From contig NZ_JANIKQ010000008.1 of assembly GCF_024580525.1 (NCBI RefSeq), positions 47,620 through 111,619 on the forward strand: a DNA stretch of 64,000 bases, read 5' to 3'. Shown here piece by piece: positions 1-9,640 of the stretch (position 1 is its first letter; each line of letters opens with the position of its first letter). The notes under the pieces are model-generated. The model searched no databases and had not been told where the DNA came from. It saw only the letters and a program-made list of their open reading frames with translations. Made by a program: the position numbers and the translations under genes. Source of the DNA: Neisseria dentiae. GTDB taxonomy: Bacteria > Pseudomonadota > Gammaproteobacteria > Burkholderiales > Neisseriaceae.

Positions 1-67
1 GCAAAGGGCTTGAAAGCGGTTTTTGATGTTAGCATTATCAGCGGCGGGTGTAAAAGGTAAAAGGTTA

Positions 68-99
68 GAGGCCGTCTGAAAATGTTTTCAGACGGCCTC
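68..99. terminator. Inverted DUS pair hairpin
   Basis: GAGGCCGTCTGAAAA and TTTTCAGACGGCCTC face each other across a short loop, giving a strong hairpin with a T-rich flank. Inverted DUS pairs commonly serve as terminators in Neisseria. It lies just beyond the 3' end of the minus-strand DciA-like gene and could also serve a gene entering from the left. Confidence 0.6.
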
Positions 100-103
100 T
101 ATA

Positions 104-130
104 CGTCATACCCGGGCTTGGCCCGAGTAT
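104..130. repeat. 27-bp palindromic repeat (CTCGGG family), variant copy
   Basis: This is a variant of the palindrome TCATACTCGGG...CCCGAGTATC that recurs throughout the window's intergenic regions (8034, 17358, 28751, 38400, 42873, 45914, 48698). It sits between the DUS hairpin and the 3' end of the DciA-like gene. Confidence 0.6.
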
Positions 131-174
131 CTTGCGTTTCAACAACATGAAATACACAGGCCTAACCCGAATAT

Positions 175-597
175 TCAGCCTTTCCCGTGCTTTTCCGCCA
201 ACCTTTGCAGCGCTTGCGCCAGCTCGGGGTGGTGCTGCAACTGCCCGGCGGTGTGCCTGAAGCCCTCCAGCGCGGCATCGCTCATTTTCAGGCTGTTAAC
301 GCGGGGCGTTTGCGGCGGCTTGGGCAAAACCTTCACGCGCACACCGGCGATGTCGGGGTGCAGCGCCTGCAAACGCGGCAACAGGCCAGGGGCAATCATG
401 CGCAGGCGCGAAGAAACCATATTGTTGTCGGCCAGCACAACCAATACGCCGTTTTCCACACAGGCCGTCTGAAAATGCGCGCGCAGGTTGGCGGGCATCA
501 TCTGCTTGACTTGGGCATCCAGCCTGCGCCATTGCTGCGAACGCTGCAACAGGGCCAGCAAGTGCCCGTCGCGCCCGCCTAACCGGTTCAAATCCAT
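175..597 (-). CDS. dciA: DciA-family (DUF721) protein, probable replicative helicase loader
   Basis: The 140-residue basic protein has the DUF721/DciA fold signature: an N-terminal segment LLALLQRSQQW, then ACVENGVLVVLADNNMVSSRLR, in which a hydrophobic strand is followed by a basic helix. DciA loads the DnaB helicase in bacteria that lack DnaC/DnaI. The gene lies head-to-head with secA; in Pseudomonas dciA is also a secA neighbour, which supports the call. I chose ATG at 597 because AAGGTGG lies at good distance upstream; an in-frame GTG at 606 has no such site. The C-terminal tail is proline-rich and poorly conserved. The call rests on family resemblance and synteny, not on a catalytic motif. 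Confidence 0.75.
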   Translation of the reverse strand: MDLNRLGGRDGHLLALLQRSQQWRRLDAQVKQMMPANLRAHFQTACVENGVLVVLADNNMVSSRLRMIAPGLLPRLQALHPDIAGVRVKVLPKPPQTPRVNSLKMSDAALEGFRHTAGQLQHHPELAQALQRLAEKHGKG

Positions 598-942
598 GAT
601 AACCACCTTGAGTGTTGTTTTGGTAAAAGCTGCCGAACATATTCCGCTACGCTCATTTTTTCAGGCATTTTATGCCATCCGCAGCCGATTTGAAGCATAA
701 CACCCGCCAGACCAACCAACAATTTCAGAAAAGTTTGGCAGAAAAAAGCGGCGGCAAAACCGCAACGCAGCATTTTCAAAACCGCCCTTAAAGTAAAGGG
801 AAGTTGAAATTTGGTCAAACTGCCGCTATTTCAGACGGCATTGTAACCCTGCCAAACGGCTTGTGTTAAAATTCAGGTTTGATTTTATGACCCGTCTGTT
901 TCAGCCGGAATGCCGCAAACGCATTCCGCCACAGGAAATTTC

Positions 943-3699
943 ATGCTTACCAACTTAGCCAAAAAAGTATTTGGCAGCCGCAACGACCGCCTGCTCAAAC
1001 AATACCGCAAAACCGTCGCCAAAATCAACGAATTAGAGCCGCAAATGCAGGCTTTGAGCGATGAAGAACTGCAAGCCAAAACCCCCGAGTTCAAACAGCG
1101 CCTCACCGAAGGCGCAAGCTTAAACGACATTCTGCCCGAAGCTTTCGCCGTTTGCCGCGAAGCCGGCCGCCGCGTGCTGAACATGCGCCATTTCGACGTG
1201 CAACTCATCGGCGGCATGGTATTGCACGACGGCAATATCGCCGAAATGCGCACCGGCGAAGGCAAAACGCTGGTCGCCACCCTGCCTGTTTACCTTAATG
1301 CGCTGGCGGGCAAAGGCGTGCATGTGGTTACCGTCAACGATTATCTGGCCGCGCGCGATGCGGGCATTATGGAGCCGCTGTATAACTTCCTCGGCCTGAC
1401 CGTGGGCGTGATCGTGAGCGATATGCAGCCTTTCTACCGCCAAACCGCCTACAACGCCGACATCACCTACGGCACCAACAACGAATTCGGCTTCGACTAC
1501 CTGCGCGACAACATGGTAACCGACCAATACGACAAAGTGCAGCGCGATTTGAATTTCGCCGTGGTCGATGAAGTCGATTCGATTCTGATCGACGAAGCGC
1601 GCACTCCGCTGATTATTTCCGGCCAGGCCGACGACAACGTGCAGCTCTACCAAGTGATGGACAAAGTGCCCGCACGCCTTATCCGCCAAGAAACCGAAGA
1701 AGGCGCGGGCGATTATTGGGTCGACGAAAAAGCCCATCAGGTGATTTTGAGCGAATCCGGCCACGAACACGCCGAAGAAATTCTGGCTGACATGGGCCTG
1801 CTGCAAGAGGGCGATTCACTCTATTCGGCCGCCAACATCATGCTGATGCACCATCTGATGGCCGCATTGCGCGCCCATACCCTGTTTCACAAAGACCAAC
1901 ACTATGTGATTCAGGAAGGCGAAATCGTGATTGTCGACGAATTCACAGGCCGTCTGATGGCGGGCCGCCGCTGGTCGGAAGGCCTGCACCAGGCCGTGGA
2001 AGCCAAAGAAGGCGTCGAAATCAAACGCGAAAACCAAACGCTGGCGTCAATCACCTTCCAAAACTACTTCCGTCTGTATAAAAAACTCGCCGGCATGACC
2101 GGCACAGCCGACACCGAAGCCTTTGAGTTCCAAAGCATTTACGGCTTGGAAACCGTGATTATCCCTACCAACCGCCCGATGCAGCGCAAAGACTTCAACG
2201 ACCAAATCTTCCGCACCGCCGAAGAAAAATACGAAGCCGTCGTCAACGACATCCAAGCCTGTTTCGACAAAGGCCAGCCCGTGTTGGTGGGCACCACCAG
2301 CATCGAAAACTCGGAGCTGGTGTCGCGCCTGCTCACCCAAGCCGGCCTGCCGCACAACGTGCTCAATGCCAAAGAACACGAACGCGAAGCCCTGATTGTG
2401 GCGCAGGCGGGCAAACCCAGCATGATTACCGTGGCCACCAACATGGCCGGCCGCGGCACCGACATCGTTTTGGGCGGCAACGTCAAACACCAGAGCGACG
2501 CCATCCGCGCTGACGAAACCCTGAGCGACGAAGAAAAGCAAGACCGCATCTCCAAACTCGAAAACAGTTGGGAAGCCGACCACCAGCGCGTTATCAACGC
2601 CGGCGGCCTGCACATTATCGGCACCGAGCGCCACGAAAGCCGCCGCATCGACAACCAGTTGCGCGGCCGTGCGGGGCGTCAGGGCGACCCTGGTTCCAGC
2701 CGTTTCTACCTCTCGTTTGAAGACCCGCTCCTGCGCCTGTTCGCCCTCGACCGCGCCGCCGCCATCCTCAACCGCCTTGCGCCCGAGCGCGGCGTCGCCA
2801 TCGAACACGGCATGCTCACCCGCCAAATCGAAGGCGCGCAACGCAAAGTGGAAGGCCGCAACTTCGATATGCGCAAACAGGTTTTGGAATACGACGACGT
2901 CGCCAACGACCAGCGCAAAGTGATTTACCACTACCGTAACGAAATCCTCACCAACCAAGACGTGAGCGATTTGGCCAAGAGCATCCGCGAAGAAGTTATC
3001 GGCGATTTGGTCGACATCCACATGCCGCCCGACAGCATGGAAGAGCAATGGGACCTGCCCGCGCTCGAATCCCAACTGGCAGGCGAATTCCGCGTTCATG
3101 CCGATGTGCGCGGCTGGCTGAAGGAAAACAACACGCTCGACAACCAAGACGTTAAAGAGCGCCTGATTGCCCAAGTGGAACAAGAATACGCCGACAAAAC
3201 CGAGCTGGTCGGCAAACAAAACATGACCAACTTCGAACGCAACGTATTGCTGCAAGTTATCGACAACAACTGGCGCGAACACCTCGCCGCCATGGACTAC
3301 CTGCGTCAGGGCATCCACCTGCGCAGCTACGCCCAGAAAAACCCCAAACAGGAATACAAGCGCGAAGCCTTCATCATGTTCCAGCATCTGTGGAACGGCA
3401 TCAAACAAAACGTCGCCTCATTGCTGACTTCGGTGCAGATCGAACAGGCCGACGATATGATTGCCGACAGCGAGCCGCAAGAACCCGCCGCCGTGCAGGC
3501 CATCCACTCCGGCGCCCCCGCCATGGAAGACGTGTTGGGCGAATCGCGCGATAATCTTGCCACCGAAGCTTTCGACCCCACCGGCAACGACTTCAGCCCC
3601 GAAACGCTTGCCAAACAAGGCCACGTCGTCCACCGCAACGACCTCTGCCCCTGCGGCAGCGGCCTGAAATACAAGCATTGCCACGGCAAATTGAGCTAA
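943..3699 (+). CDS. secA: Protein translocase ATPase SecA
   Basis: SecA drives preprotein export through SecYEG at the inner membrane. The 918-residue product shows the full family layout: Walker A TGEGKT near residues 104-109, the DEAD-like [14 protein letters not shown] near 207-220, helicase motif VI with [13 protein letters not shown], and a C-terminal zinc-binding SEC-C motif CPCGSG...CH near residue 902 that binds SecB and phospholipid. The start is ATG 943, preceded by AGGAAA; an in-frame ATG at 910 would add eleven residues with no ribosome site and without resemblance to SecA. A long antisense reading frame overlaps the gene and is a composition artefact. A strong terminator follows the stop codon. 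Confidence 0.98.
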   Translation: MLTNLAKKVFGSRNDRLLKQYRKTVAKINELEPQMQALSDEELQAKTPEFKQRLTEGASLNDILPEAFAVCREAGRRVLNMRHFDVQLIGGMVLHDGNIAEMRTGEGKTLVATLPVYLNALAGKGVHVVTVNDYLAARDAGIMEPLYNFLGLTVGVIVSDMQPFYRQTAYNADITYGTNNEFGFDYLRDNMVTDQYDKVQRDLNFAVVDEVDSILIDEARTPLIISGQADDNVQLYQVMDKVPARLIRQETEEGAGDYWVDEKAHQVILSESGHEHAEEILADMGLLQEGDSLYSAANIMLMHHLMAALRAHTLFHKDQHYVIQEGEIVIVDEFTGRLMAGRRWSEGLHQAVEAKEGVEIKRENQTLASITFQNYFRLYKKLAGMTGTADTEAFEFQSIYGLETVIIPTNRPMQRKDFNDQIFRTAEEKYEAVVNDIQACFDKGQPVLVGTTSIENSELVSRLLTQAGLPHNVLNAKEHEREALIVAQAGKPSMITVATNMAGRGTDIVLGGNVKHQSDAIRADETLSDEEKQDRISKLENSWEADHQRVINAGGLHIIGTERHESRRIDNQLRGRAGRQGDPGSSRFYLSFEDPLLRLFALDRAAAILNRLAPERGVAIEHGMLTRQIEGAQRKVEGRNFDMRKQVLEYDDVANDQRKVIYHYRNEILTNQDVSDLAKSIREEVIGDLVDIHMPPDSMEEQWDLPALESQLAGEFRVHADVRGWLKENNTLDNQDVKERLIAQVEQEYADKTELVGKQNMTNFERNVLLQVIDNNWREHLAAMDYLRQGIHLRSYAQKNPKQEYKREAFIMFQHLWNGIKQNVASLLTSVQIEQADDMIADSEPQEPAAVQAIHSGAPAMEDVLGESRDNLATEAFDPTGNDFSPETLAKQGHVVHRNDLCPCGSGLKYKHCHGKLS

Positions 3700-3712
3700 T
3701 CACTTCCAACAT

Positions 3713-3742
3713 AAAAACCTGCTTCATTGAAGCAGGTTTTTC
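3713..3742 (+). terminator. Rho-independent terminator of secA
   Basis: A 13-bp perfect stem, AAAACCTGCTTCA paired with TGAAGCAGGTTTT around a one-base centre, is followed by T residues. It begins 14 nt after the secA stop codon. Confidence 0.9.
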
Positions 3743-3810
3743 TTATGGCAGATGGAGTTGATTAAGGTTGCTGGAGGTTTTGCAGAATCTTTGCAGAATC
3801 TATTGAGGCC

Positions 3811-3993
3811 GAGCCCTTTGCAACATCCCTTGAAGGCCGTCTGAAACGCCATTTTTCGTCATTCCCGCGTAGGCGGGAATCCGGCCTTTTAAAATACTGA
3901 TACTGGATTTCAATGGCTTGTGAAAATTTCACTACGGGAATGACGGGATTTTAAGCATTTCAGACGGCCTTCAAGAGATTTTGCAAAGGTCTC
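3811..3993. mobile_element. Composite MITE with IS5-like ends and internal dRS3
   Basis: The 183-bp element starts GAGCCCTTTGCAA and ends TTTTGCAAAGGTCTC, an inverted pair matching the IS1106-like ends seen elsewhere here. Inside are a DUS at each side and a dRS3-type palindrome (ATTCCCGCGTAGGCGGGAAT) at 3861-3880. A sister copy lies at 43993-44187. It fills most of the secA-M23 intergenic space. No reading frame of note is present, so movement would depend on a transposase supplied in trans. Confidence 0.65.
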
Positions 3994-4046
3994 GGGCCGT
4001 CTGAAAAATCAAAACACTTGTTTTTTCAGACGGCCTCAGTCCATAA

Positions 4047-4084
4047 AAAACAACCGCCCGTTTATAACAACGGGCGGTTTTCTC
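4047..4084 (-). terminator. Rho-independent terminator of the M23 gene
   Basis: AACCGCCCG (4052-4060) pairs with CGGGCGGTT (4071-4079) across a ten-base loop, with T runs on either strand. It lies 15 nt beyond the minus-strand M23 gene and may act in both directions. Confidence 0.8.
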
Positions 4085-4094
4085 TAAGCAAACA

Positions 4095-6815
4095 TCAATC
4101 TAACTGCGTTACTGTTACCGGCAGATTGCGCACCGCAGCCATGGTTGCAGTATGCGCCTGTTGCTGCCTGCGGAACTCGGCCATATTGGTGGGCGTGAGT
4201 TTCGGTGTCGGCAGAGCGATGGCCGTCGGGTTCATATGCTGGCCGTTTTTACGCACTTCATAGTGCAGGTGCGGGCCGGTCGAGCGGCCGGTGCTGCCCA
4301 CATAACCGATTACGTCACCGGCTTTAACCTGACCGCCGGCCGATGAGAATGCGCTCATATGGGCATACAGGGTTTCGATACCGTTGCTGTGTTGCAGAAT
4401 CACGGTATTGCCGTAACCGCCCTGCCAGCCTTTAAACGTCAGCACACCGTCGGCAGTAGCGCGGATGGGCGTGCCTGTGGGTGCGGCATAATCAATGCCC
4501 GTGTGCATTTTCACGGTGCGTAAAACGGGGTGGATGCGCACACCGTAGGGGGATGAAACGCGCATATAGTCAACCGGCTTCACGTTAAAACCTTCGTGCA
4601 AACGCAGCGATTTGCCGTTTTGGTCGTAATAGCTGCCGCTCTCTTCATCGCCCTTACCTTGGCTGTAATAATAAGCCTGATAGGTTTTACCGTCTTTCAC
4701 CACTTCGGCAGCCAAAATATCGCCGGTTGCCATTTCCTGACCGCGGAAATACATACTGTTATACAGCAGGCGGATGGAATCACCGCTGGTGAGTTCGTCG
4801 ACATTAACAATATCGTGGAAAATCTCGTTCAGCGATTCCCGCACTTCAACCGGCACGCCGGCCTGCGCCATCGCACCGCGTGCGGAAGTACGCACCTGCA
4901 CGGCCCGCAGGGTGGGCATGGTTTCCATTTCAACGGCGGAAGTGGAAGTACGCCATTTGCCGTTTACTTTTTCCAAAGCCACCAAGTCGCGGAAACCGTT
5001 GTCGTCGTCGTTAAAGAACTGCACGTCGGTGATATTGCCCGAAGCATCGAAGCGCACGTTTACTGATTGGCCTGCACGCAGCTGAATCATGCTGCGGTCA
5101 ACCGAATTGCGCGCCAGCACTTCGCGGATTTCCTCGTCCGACACGCCCATGCGCTGCAACACATCAGTGAGCGAATCGCCCGGCTCCACCGCTTCCTGCG
5201 CCCAATAACTGCCTTGGAACGTGCCGCTTTCCACATAAACGGCCGGCAACTCTTCCATCACCCGCTCCGTGCGGTAAAGCTCCGGCTGGGGCTGCGGATC
5301 GGTTACGGCATACGCGGCCACCACACCGGAAACGGGCAGCAGCACGCCCAAAATCGACCAGCGGACAGGTTTGTTTTGCCAAAAACGACCCACCGCCGCC
5401 ACGGCAGGCACGCCGGAAATGGCTGATACTGCCGCACGGATGGGTTTGACTGCGGTTTTAAATGCCGCCTGGGATTGGGTAACTTTCGGCACCGAAATCT
5501 TGGGCATACTGATTTTGGGCATGGAAATTTTCGGCAGTTTCGGCAAAGCAATCTTGCCGCGCGGCGCACCGGCAGCCGCTTCCTGACCTGCCGCATAAGC
5601 GGCAGCGGCAACGGCCAGTTTTTCTGCCGCACGCTCCGAAACAGAAAGGGCTTCGGATTCGGCAACGGGTTGCGCCGCTTCAAGCGCAGCAACAGCAGGC
5701 TGTTCTTCGGTTTCCGCAACGGAAGCAACAGCAGCTTGTTCCACTTCTGCCGCAACAGCCTCAACCGCCTCGGGTTGCACCGCTTCAAGCTCAGCAACAG
5801 CAGGCTGTTCTTCGGTTTCTGCAACGGAAGCCACGGCAGCTTGTTCCGCTTCCGCCGCAACAGCCTCAACCACCTCGGGCTGCACCGCTTCAAGCTCAGC
5901 AACAGCAGGCTGTTCTTCGGTTTCTGCAACGGAAGCCACGGCAGCTTGTTCCGCTTCCGCCGCAACAGCCTCAACCACCTCGGGCTGCACCGCTTCAAGC
6001 GCAGCAACAGCAGGCTGTTCTTCGGTTTCTGCAACGGAAGCCACGGCAACTTGTTCCGTCTCTGCGACAACAGTTTCAACCGCTTCGGCTTCCACCACTT
6101 CCGCCACAGAAGCAACGGCGGCTTGCTCCATTTCTGCCGCAACGGTTTCAACAACCGGCACATTGGTTTCTGCAACGGTTTCGGCTATATCTACCGTTTC
6201 AAACGTTTCAAAGGCCGTCTGAACGGTTTGCTCCGCTACATTTTCAGTTTCTGCAACCGCAACGGGTTCCGGCGTAACTTGTGCCTTCTGCTTGATAAAC
6301 AGCGAAGGCTTCACATTGATGGCGGGTTTAAACAAGCCCGACAAAGGTTTGTTGGCGGTGATTTTCGCCGTCGCCACCATTTTTTTGGCAGCCGTAACGG
6401 CAACGGTTTCAGGCTGCGTTCCGGCCACGGCCTCCGCCGCAACGGCAACTTCCGGCGCGGCTTGTGCGGCAGGTTCTTCATGACGGGCAGCCACAGGTTT
6501 CACCAACACAGGCTCAACCGGCACCGATTTCATTGCAAACGGCGTGGTCATCATCGGTTCGGCGGCCAACAGCGCAGGCTCTACCACCGGGCTGACCAAA
6601 TTGGGCGCATCCTCAAACAGGGCGGCTGCCGCTGTTTCGCGCGCAGACGCGGGCGCGGTAGTGTTTTCTACGGGCGCAACCGTGCGCTCCGGTTCGGTGT
6701 GTGCACGCTGAACGGGTTCGGGTTCGATGGGGCGCGCAACAGGCGCGGCAGGTTCTGCCTTAGCCTCGTCGCTTTGCGCCAACGATTTTAAAAACATACT
6801 CAGGGGCTTTGTCAT
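4095..6815 (-). CDS. Membrane-anchored M23 peptidoglycan endopeptidase with giant repetitive N-terminal domain
   Basis: The C-terminal ~420 residues (about 487-906) match the neisserial M23 zinc peptidase of the NMB0315/NGO1686 type: one membrane segment (WSILGVLLPVSGVVAAYAV, about 487-505), a periplasmic linker, then zinc-binding motifs HTGID, LYAHMS and GPHLHYEV. The known neisserial protein is ~430 residues. Here about 480 residues are added in front, rich in Ala, Val, Glu and Pro, with four near-identical 35-residue repeats (for example EEQPAVAELEAVQPEVVEA) and a KISMPKISMPKISVPK stretch just before the membrane. With the basic segment preceding the membrane helix, the extension should be cytoplasmic. 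The frame is open throughout; ATG 6815 has AAGAGG six bases upstream. The enzyme probably cleaves peptidoglycan cross-links; the role of the extension is unknown. Confidence 0.88.
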   Translation of the reverse strand: MTKPLSMFLKSLAQSDEAKAEPAAPVARPIEPEPVQRAHTEPERTVAPVENTTAPASARETAAAALFEDAPNLVSPVVEPALLAAEPMMTTPFAMKSVPVEPVLVKPVAARHEEPAAQAAPEVAVAAEAVAGTQPETVAVTAAKKMVATAKITANKPLSGLFKPAINVKPSLFIKQKAQVTPEPVAVAETENVAEQTVQTAFETFETVDIAETVAETNVPVVETVAAEMEQAAVASVAEVVEAEAVETVVAETEQVAVASVAETEEQPAVAALEAVQPEVVEAVAAEAEQAAVASVAETEEQPAVAELEAVQPEVVEAVAAEAEQAAVASVAETEEQPAVAELEAVQPEAVEAVAAEVEQAAVASVAETEEQPAVAALEAAQPVAESEALSVSERAAEKLAVAAAAYAAGQEAAAGAPRGKIALPKLPKISMPKISMPKISVPKVTQSQAAFKTAVKPIRAAVSAISGVPAVAAVGRFWQNKPVRWSILGVLLPVSGVVAAYAVTDPQPQPELYRTERVMEELPAVYVESGTFQGSYWAQEAVEPGDSLTDVLQRMGVSDEEIREVLARNSVDRSMIQLRAGQSVNVRFDASGNITDVQFFNDDDNGFRDLVALEKVNGKWRTSTSAVEMETMPTLRAVQVRTSARGAMAQAGVPVEVRESLNEIFHDIVNVDELTSGDSIRLLYNSMYFRGQEMATGDILAAEVVKDGKTYQAYYYSQGKGDEESGSYYDQNGKSLRLHEGFNVKPVDYMRVSSPYGVRIHPVLRTVKMHTGIDYAAPTGTPIRATADGVLTFKGWQGGYGNTVILQHSNGIETLYAHMSAFSSAGGQVKAGDVIGYVGSTGRSTGPHLHYEVRKNGQHMNPTAIALPTPKLTPTNMAEFRRQQQAHTATMAAVRNLPVTVTQLD
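5696..6115 (-). repeat. 105-bp tandem repeat inside the M23 gene
   Basis: The word CAGGCTGTTCTTCGG recurs at 5696, 5801, 5906 and 6011, exactly 105 bp apart, and the sequence between is nearly identical. Each unit encodes 35 residues, so gain or loss of a unit keeps the reading frame and only changes the length of the disordered domain. The outermost units are more diverged. Confidence 0.92.
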
Positions 6816-7021
6816 ATCAGGCCTCTTATCTTGCTTGTGCGGCGGGATTTTCCGCCATTATTCTGCTACTGCGTTGATTTTCACAAAATTTATATCTTTT
6901 CGGTTCACCTAAAGTGTACCACAAAACCGCCTCCCCTGCTTTAAGGGGAAGTTTCGCTGCGTGAAAAATCCGCACAATAGCGTAAAATATGTATAGTTTT
7001 TTTATCTACACATATCCTCCC

Positions 7022-8011
7022 ATGTATCTTACTTTAGCCCTCCCGGCCCTGAACCGCAACACTTCCGACACCCTGCCCGAAACCGTTTTGCCCTCGCTCA
7101 ATAAAATGATGCGTTTCGGTGTGCATACTGCAACACCTGCGCGGCCGTCTGAATTTTACGGCCGTTTTTTGTGGCGCGGCAGCCTGCTGGAAAACGCCAA
7201 ATCGGCTTTGGGCATAGGCTCCGACCGTGCGGCGGTGTTTGCCAGCCCGGTTTGGCAGCAGATGGGGATGCACCATATGGATATGCTCGGTGGCGGCGAT
7301 ATTCAAATTCAGGCACACGAAGCCGAAACACTCTGCCGCGGCCTGAACGGTTTTCTGCAAGACGACGGCTGGCACTTCAGCCCGCTGCGCCCCGATTTGT
7401 GGCTGGTGCTCCTGCCCGAACAGCCAAACTGGCAGGCTGCGCCGGTTTTAGACGTGCTCGGCAGAATCGACGGCTCAATCCGCGCAGAAGGCGCCGGCAG
7501 CCGCGCATGGCTGCAAAAGCAAACCGAAATCCAGATGTGGCTGCACGCCCACCCGATTAACGCCGAACGCGCCGCCGCGCAGGCGCCCGCCGTTAACGGC
7601 GTGTGGCTGTGGCGGGATATGGCGGGCGGCCAAAGCGGCGAACCTTTCTTAGGCAGCAGCAGCCCGTGGGCGCAGTTTTATCCGGGCAGCCGCACCGATG
7701 CGCCTTATGATTTCGACGCTTGGATGGAAATGGTGCGCGAACACGGCCGCCCCGTTTCAGACGGCCTGCTGTTTTTAGACGACTTGGCCGTTACCCTGCA
7801 CACCGACGATGTGTGGGCATATAAAGATATTTTGGAAAGCTGGGAACAACGCTGGTTCGCCCCGTTGTGGCAGGCTTTGCAGCAAGGCCGTCTGAACGGC
7901 CTCACCATCGCCACCGATGGCGGACAGGGCGGCAGCCTCACGCTCAAACCCAAGTCGGCGCGGGCGTTTTGGAAGAAAAAGAAAGTGTTTGCGGGAAACT
8001 TGGGCGGCTAG
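7022..8011 (+). CDS. Uncharacterised RpfE/COG4255-like protein
   Basis: The 329-residue soluble protein has no signal peptide or membrane helix. It contains PSLNKMMRFG near the start, a central PEQPNWQAAPVLDVLGRIDG stretch, NGVWLWRDMAGG near residues 193-204, and a basic C-terminus. Homologues are widespread in beta- and gammaproteobacteria and are often labelled cofactor-independent phosphoglycerate mutase, but I see no metal-binding or phosphoserine motif of that enzyme. I start at ATG 7022 (MYLTLALPALNRN), since the first in-frame ATG at 6989 adds a non-conserved hydrophobic stub. It is transcribed away from the M23 gene. Function not established. Confidence 0.6.
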   Translation: MYLTLALPALNRNTSDTLPETVLPSLNKMMRFGVHTATPARPSEFYGRFLWRGSLLENAKSALGIGSDRAAVFASPVWQQMGMHHMDMLGGGDIQIQAHEAETLCRGLNGFLQDDGWHFSPLRPDLWLVLLPEQPNWQAAPVLDVLGRIDGSIRAEGAGSRAWLQKQTEIQMWLHAHPINAERAAAQAPAVNGVWLWRDMAGGQSGEPFLGSSSPWAQFYPGSRTDAPYDFDAWMEMVREHGRPVSDGLLFLDDLAVTLHTDDVWAYKDILESWEQRWFAPLWQALQQGRLNGLTIATDGGQGGSLTLKPKSARAFWKKKKVFAGNLGG

Positions 8012-8033
8012 GCCGTCTGAAATATCCCACTCC

Positions 8034-8119
8034 ATCATACTCGGGCTTGACCCGAGTATCCCGTCTTATTTAGAAGTTATTAAAAACAAAAAGATACTCG
8101 GGTCAAGCCCGAGTATGAC
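8034..8119. repeat. Paired palindromic repeat (CTCGGG family)
   Basis: Two copies of the palindrome TCATACTCGGG...CCCGAGTATC face each other across about 33 AT-rich bases, so the whole 86-bp unit can fold into one long hairpin or two short ones. It separates the convergent RpfE-like gene and orn and may act as a bidirectional terminator. Same architecture at 28751, 38400 and 48698. Confidence 0.7.
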
Positions 8120-8161
8120 AAAAATTCTTTAAAAGCCCGCGCGGGCTTTGCAAAACGCTTT

Positions 8162-8719
8162 TCAGACGGCCTCGGGCAGCTTGAGAAAGCTGTTGCGGTA
8201 GTAGCGCATTTCTTCGATGCTTTCGAGAATATCGTCCAAAGCCTGATGCGAGCCTTTTTTTATCACGCCTTTATACACAGGCGGGTTCCAGCGGCGGGCA
8301 AGTTCCTTCAAGGTGGACACATCCAGATTGCGGTAGTGGAAATAGGCTTCCAAGCGCGGCATATAGCGCACCATAAAGCGGCGGTCTTGATGGATGGTGT
8401 TGCCGCACATCGGCGTGGTTTTTTCGGGAACCCACTGTGCCATAAAGTCTAACAGCCGCTGCTCCACTTCGGCTTCGGTGAAACGCGATTCGCGCACGCG
8501 CTGCGTGAGGCCGGTGCGCGCGTGGGTGGCGGTGTTCCATTCATCCATATTGTCCAGCACCTCGTCGCTTTGGTGCACGGCATACACTTCCGACTGCGCC
8601 AGCACGTTCAAATCCTGATCGGTGATAATCATCGCCACTTCGATAATGCGGTCGGTGTCGGGGTTCAGGCCCGTCATTTCCATATCGAGCCAGCAGAGGT
8701 TGTTTGCGTTTTGGGTCAT
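8162..8719 (-). CDS. orn: Oligoribonuclease
   Basis: Orn degrades 2-5 nt RNA fragments, and pGpG from cyclic-di-GMP turnover where that exists, to mononucleotides. The 185-residue product carries DEDDh exonuclease motifs: [18 protein letters not shown] (Exo I), the [12 protein letters not shown] region (Exo II) and [11 protein letters not shown] (Exo III). ATG 8719 gives the family's standard N-terminus; longer in-frame starts upstream would translate a DUS (residues RPSEK), so they are unlikely. The gene lies between repeat-rich DNA and the AT-rich island. Confidence 0.96.
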   Translation of the reverse strand: MTQNANNLCWLDMEMTGLNPDTDRIIEVAMIITDQDLNVLAQSEVYAVHQSDEVLDNMDEWNTATHARTGLTQRVRESRFTEAEVEQRLLDFMAQWVPEKTTPMCGNTIHQDRRFMVRYMPRLEAYFHYRNLDVSTLKELARRWNPPVYKGVIKKGSHQALDDILESIEEMRYYRNSFLKLPEAV

Positions 8720-8845
8720 TTTTTCAGACGGCCTTGTTGCTGTTGACTGGGGCATGATTATAAAGCATCTGATCGACACAAAGCTGTCTGAAAATGATTT
8801 TTCAGACAGCCCGCTTCCTTGGAATAAAAATATTATTTTTAATAA

Positions 8846-9475
8846 TTATTCCTTTTTCTCTATTTCATCCAATATTTTTTCACCATCTGTGATGCGTGAT
8901 AAAGTTGCTGCAAACGGAAAAGATCTGCTCAAAATACGCTTTACTTCACTAGCTTTAATGGGTTTAGGTAATACTTGAAAATCATCCAGCTTTTGAAAAA
9001 AAGTTTTATCCGCCCTACCATAATGTTCGGTTTTTTCCAGCACACCCGAAGCCTTACCCAAAGCAACAATACCCTGTCCTGATTCGTAGAGAAATATCCA
9101 ATCACCTTTTCTAAATTTTTGAATTTTTTCTTTATAACCATCTTCAAAAGCTGCGGCAACTCCATTTGACAACATCCATTTATGATCATCAACATCGTTG
9201 ATTTTATTTGTATTTAATAAAAAGTAGTTAACTGATTTTGTTTCTTCAATCACCAGTTCTTCTTCCGCCTGTTCTTTATGCCTTTGTTTCCAAGGTTCGA
9301 TAATCTGTTCTGTAATCAAACGATGAATCAGCTCTTGCCTAGAGAACTCAAAACTATCAGCCACCTCCTGCAAAATCAGATCTTCTTTGATAGAAAGACG
9401 AATACTGAACGTCGTCTTTTCTTGATTACGCTCTACAAACTCATTAGATAAGCTGTCTAAAAAATTTATTGCCAT
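8846..9475 (-). CDS. RHH-EVE fusion protein in AT-rich island
   Basis: The 209-residue protein has two parts. Residues ~20-55 (KTTFSIRLSIKED followed by two helices) look like a ribbon-helix-helix DNA-binding or dimerisation module. From about residue 83, NYFLLNTNK, followed by KFRKGDWIFLYESGQGIVALGKASG, matches the EVE/PUA-like fold; EVE domains bind modified bases and are frequent in restriction and other defence loci. A charged EQAEEELVIEETK linker joins them. Base composition is strikingly AT-rich compared with neighbours, and the 165 bp upstream is even more so, indicating recent transfer. It stands alone with no obvious toxin or nuclease partner. The function is inferred from domains only. 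Confidence 0.65.
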   Translation of the reverse strand: MAINFLDSLSNEFVERNQEKTTFSIRLSIKEDLILQEVADSFEFSRQELIHRLITEQIIEPWKQRHKEQAEEELVIEETKSVNYFLLNTNKINDVDDHKWMLSNGVAAAFEDGYKEKIQKFRKGDWIFLYESGQGIVALGKASGVLEKTEHYGRADKTFFQKLDDFQVLPKPIKASEVKRILSRSFPFAATLSRITDGEKILDEIEKKE

Positions 9476-9640
9476 TTTTATTCCTTTTTAGATTGTTAAA
9501 AATAATTTCACTATCTGGTCTTATATGACTATACAGTAAAATAATTATAAATAATTTTATGGAAAAATAAAACACAAATTTATTAAAAAATAGAACATAA
9601 ATTTATTATTATTTGATTCTATTAAAATTTATTAAAACAA

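Noticed and set aside
2047..3408. 453-codon frame antisense to secA
   Set aside because: Codon-position GC bias of secA produces it; the peptide resembles no protein and secA is certain.
5475..6791. 438-codon frame antisense to the M23 extension
   Set aside because: The repeats make all frames open; the opposite frame has a ribosome site, conserved C-terminus and sensible membrane topology.
7022..8011. Phosphoglycerate mutase
   Set aside because: The label is common for this family, but no metal-ligand or phosphoserine motif of cofactor-independent mutases is visible, so I kept it uncharacterised.
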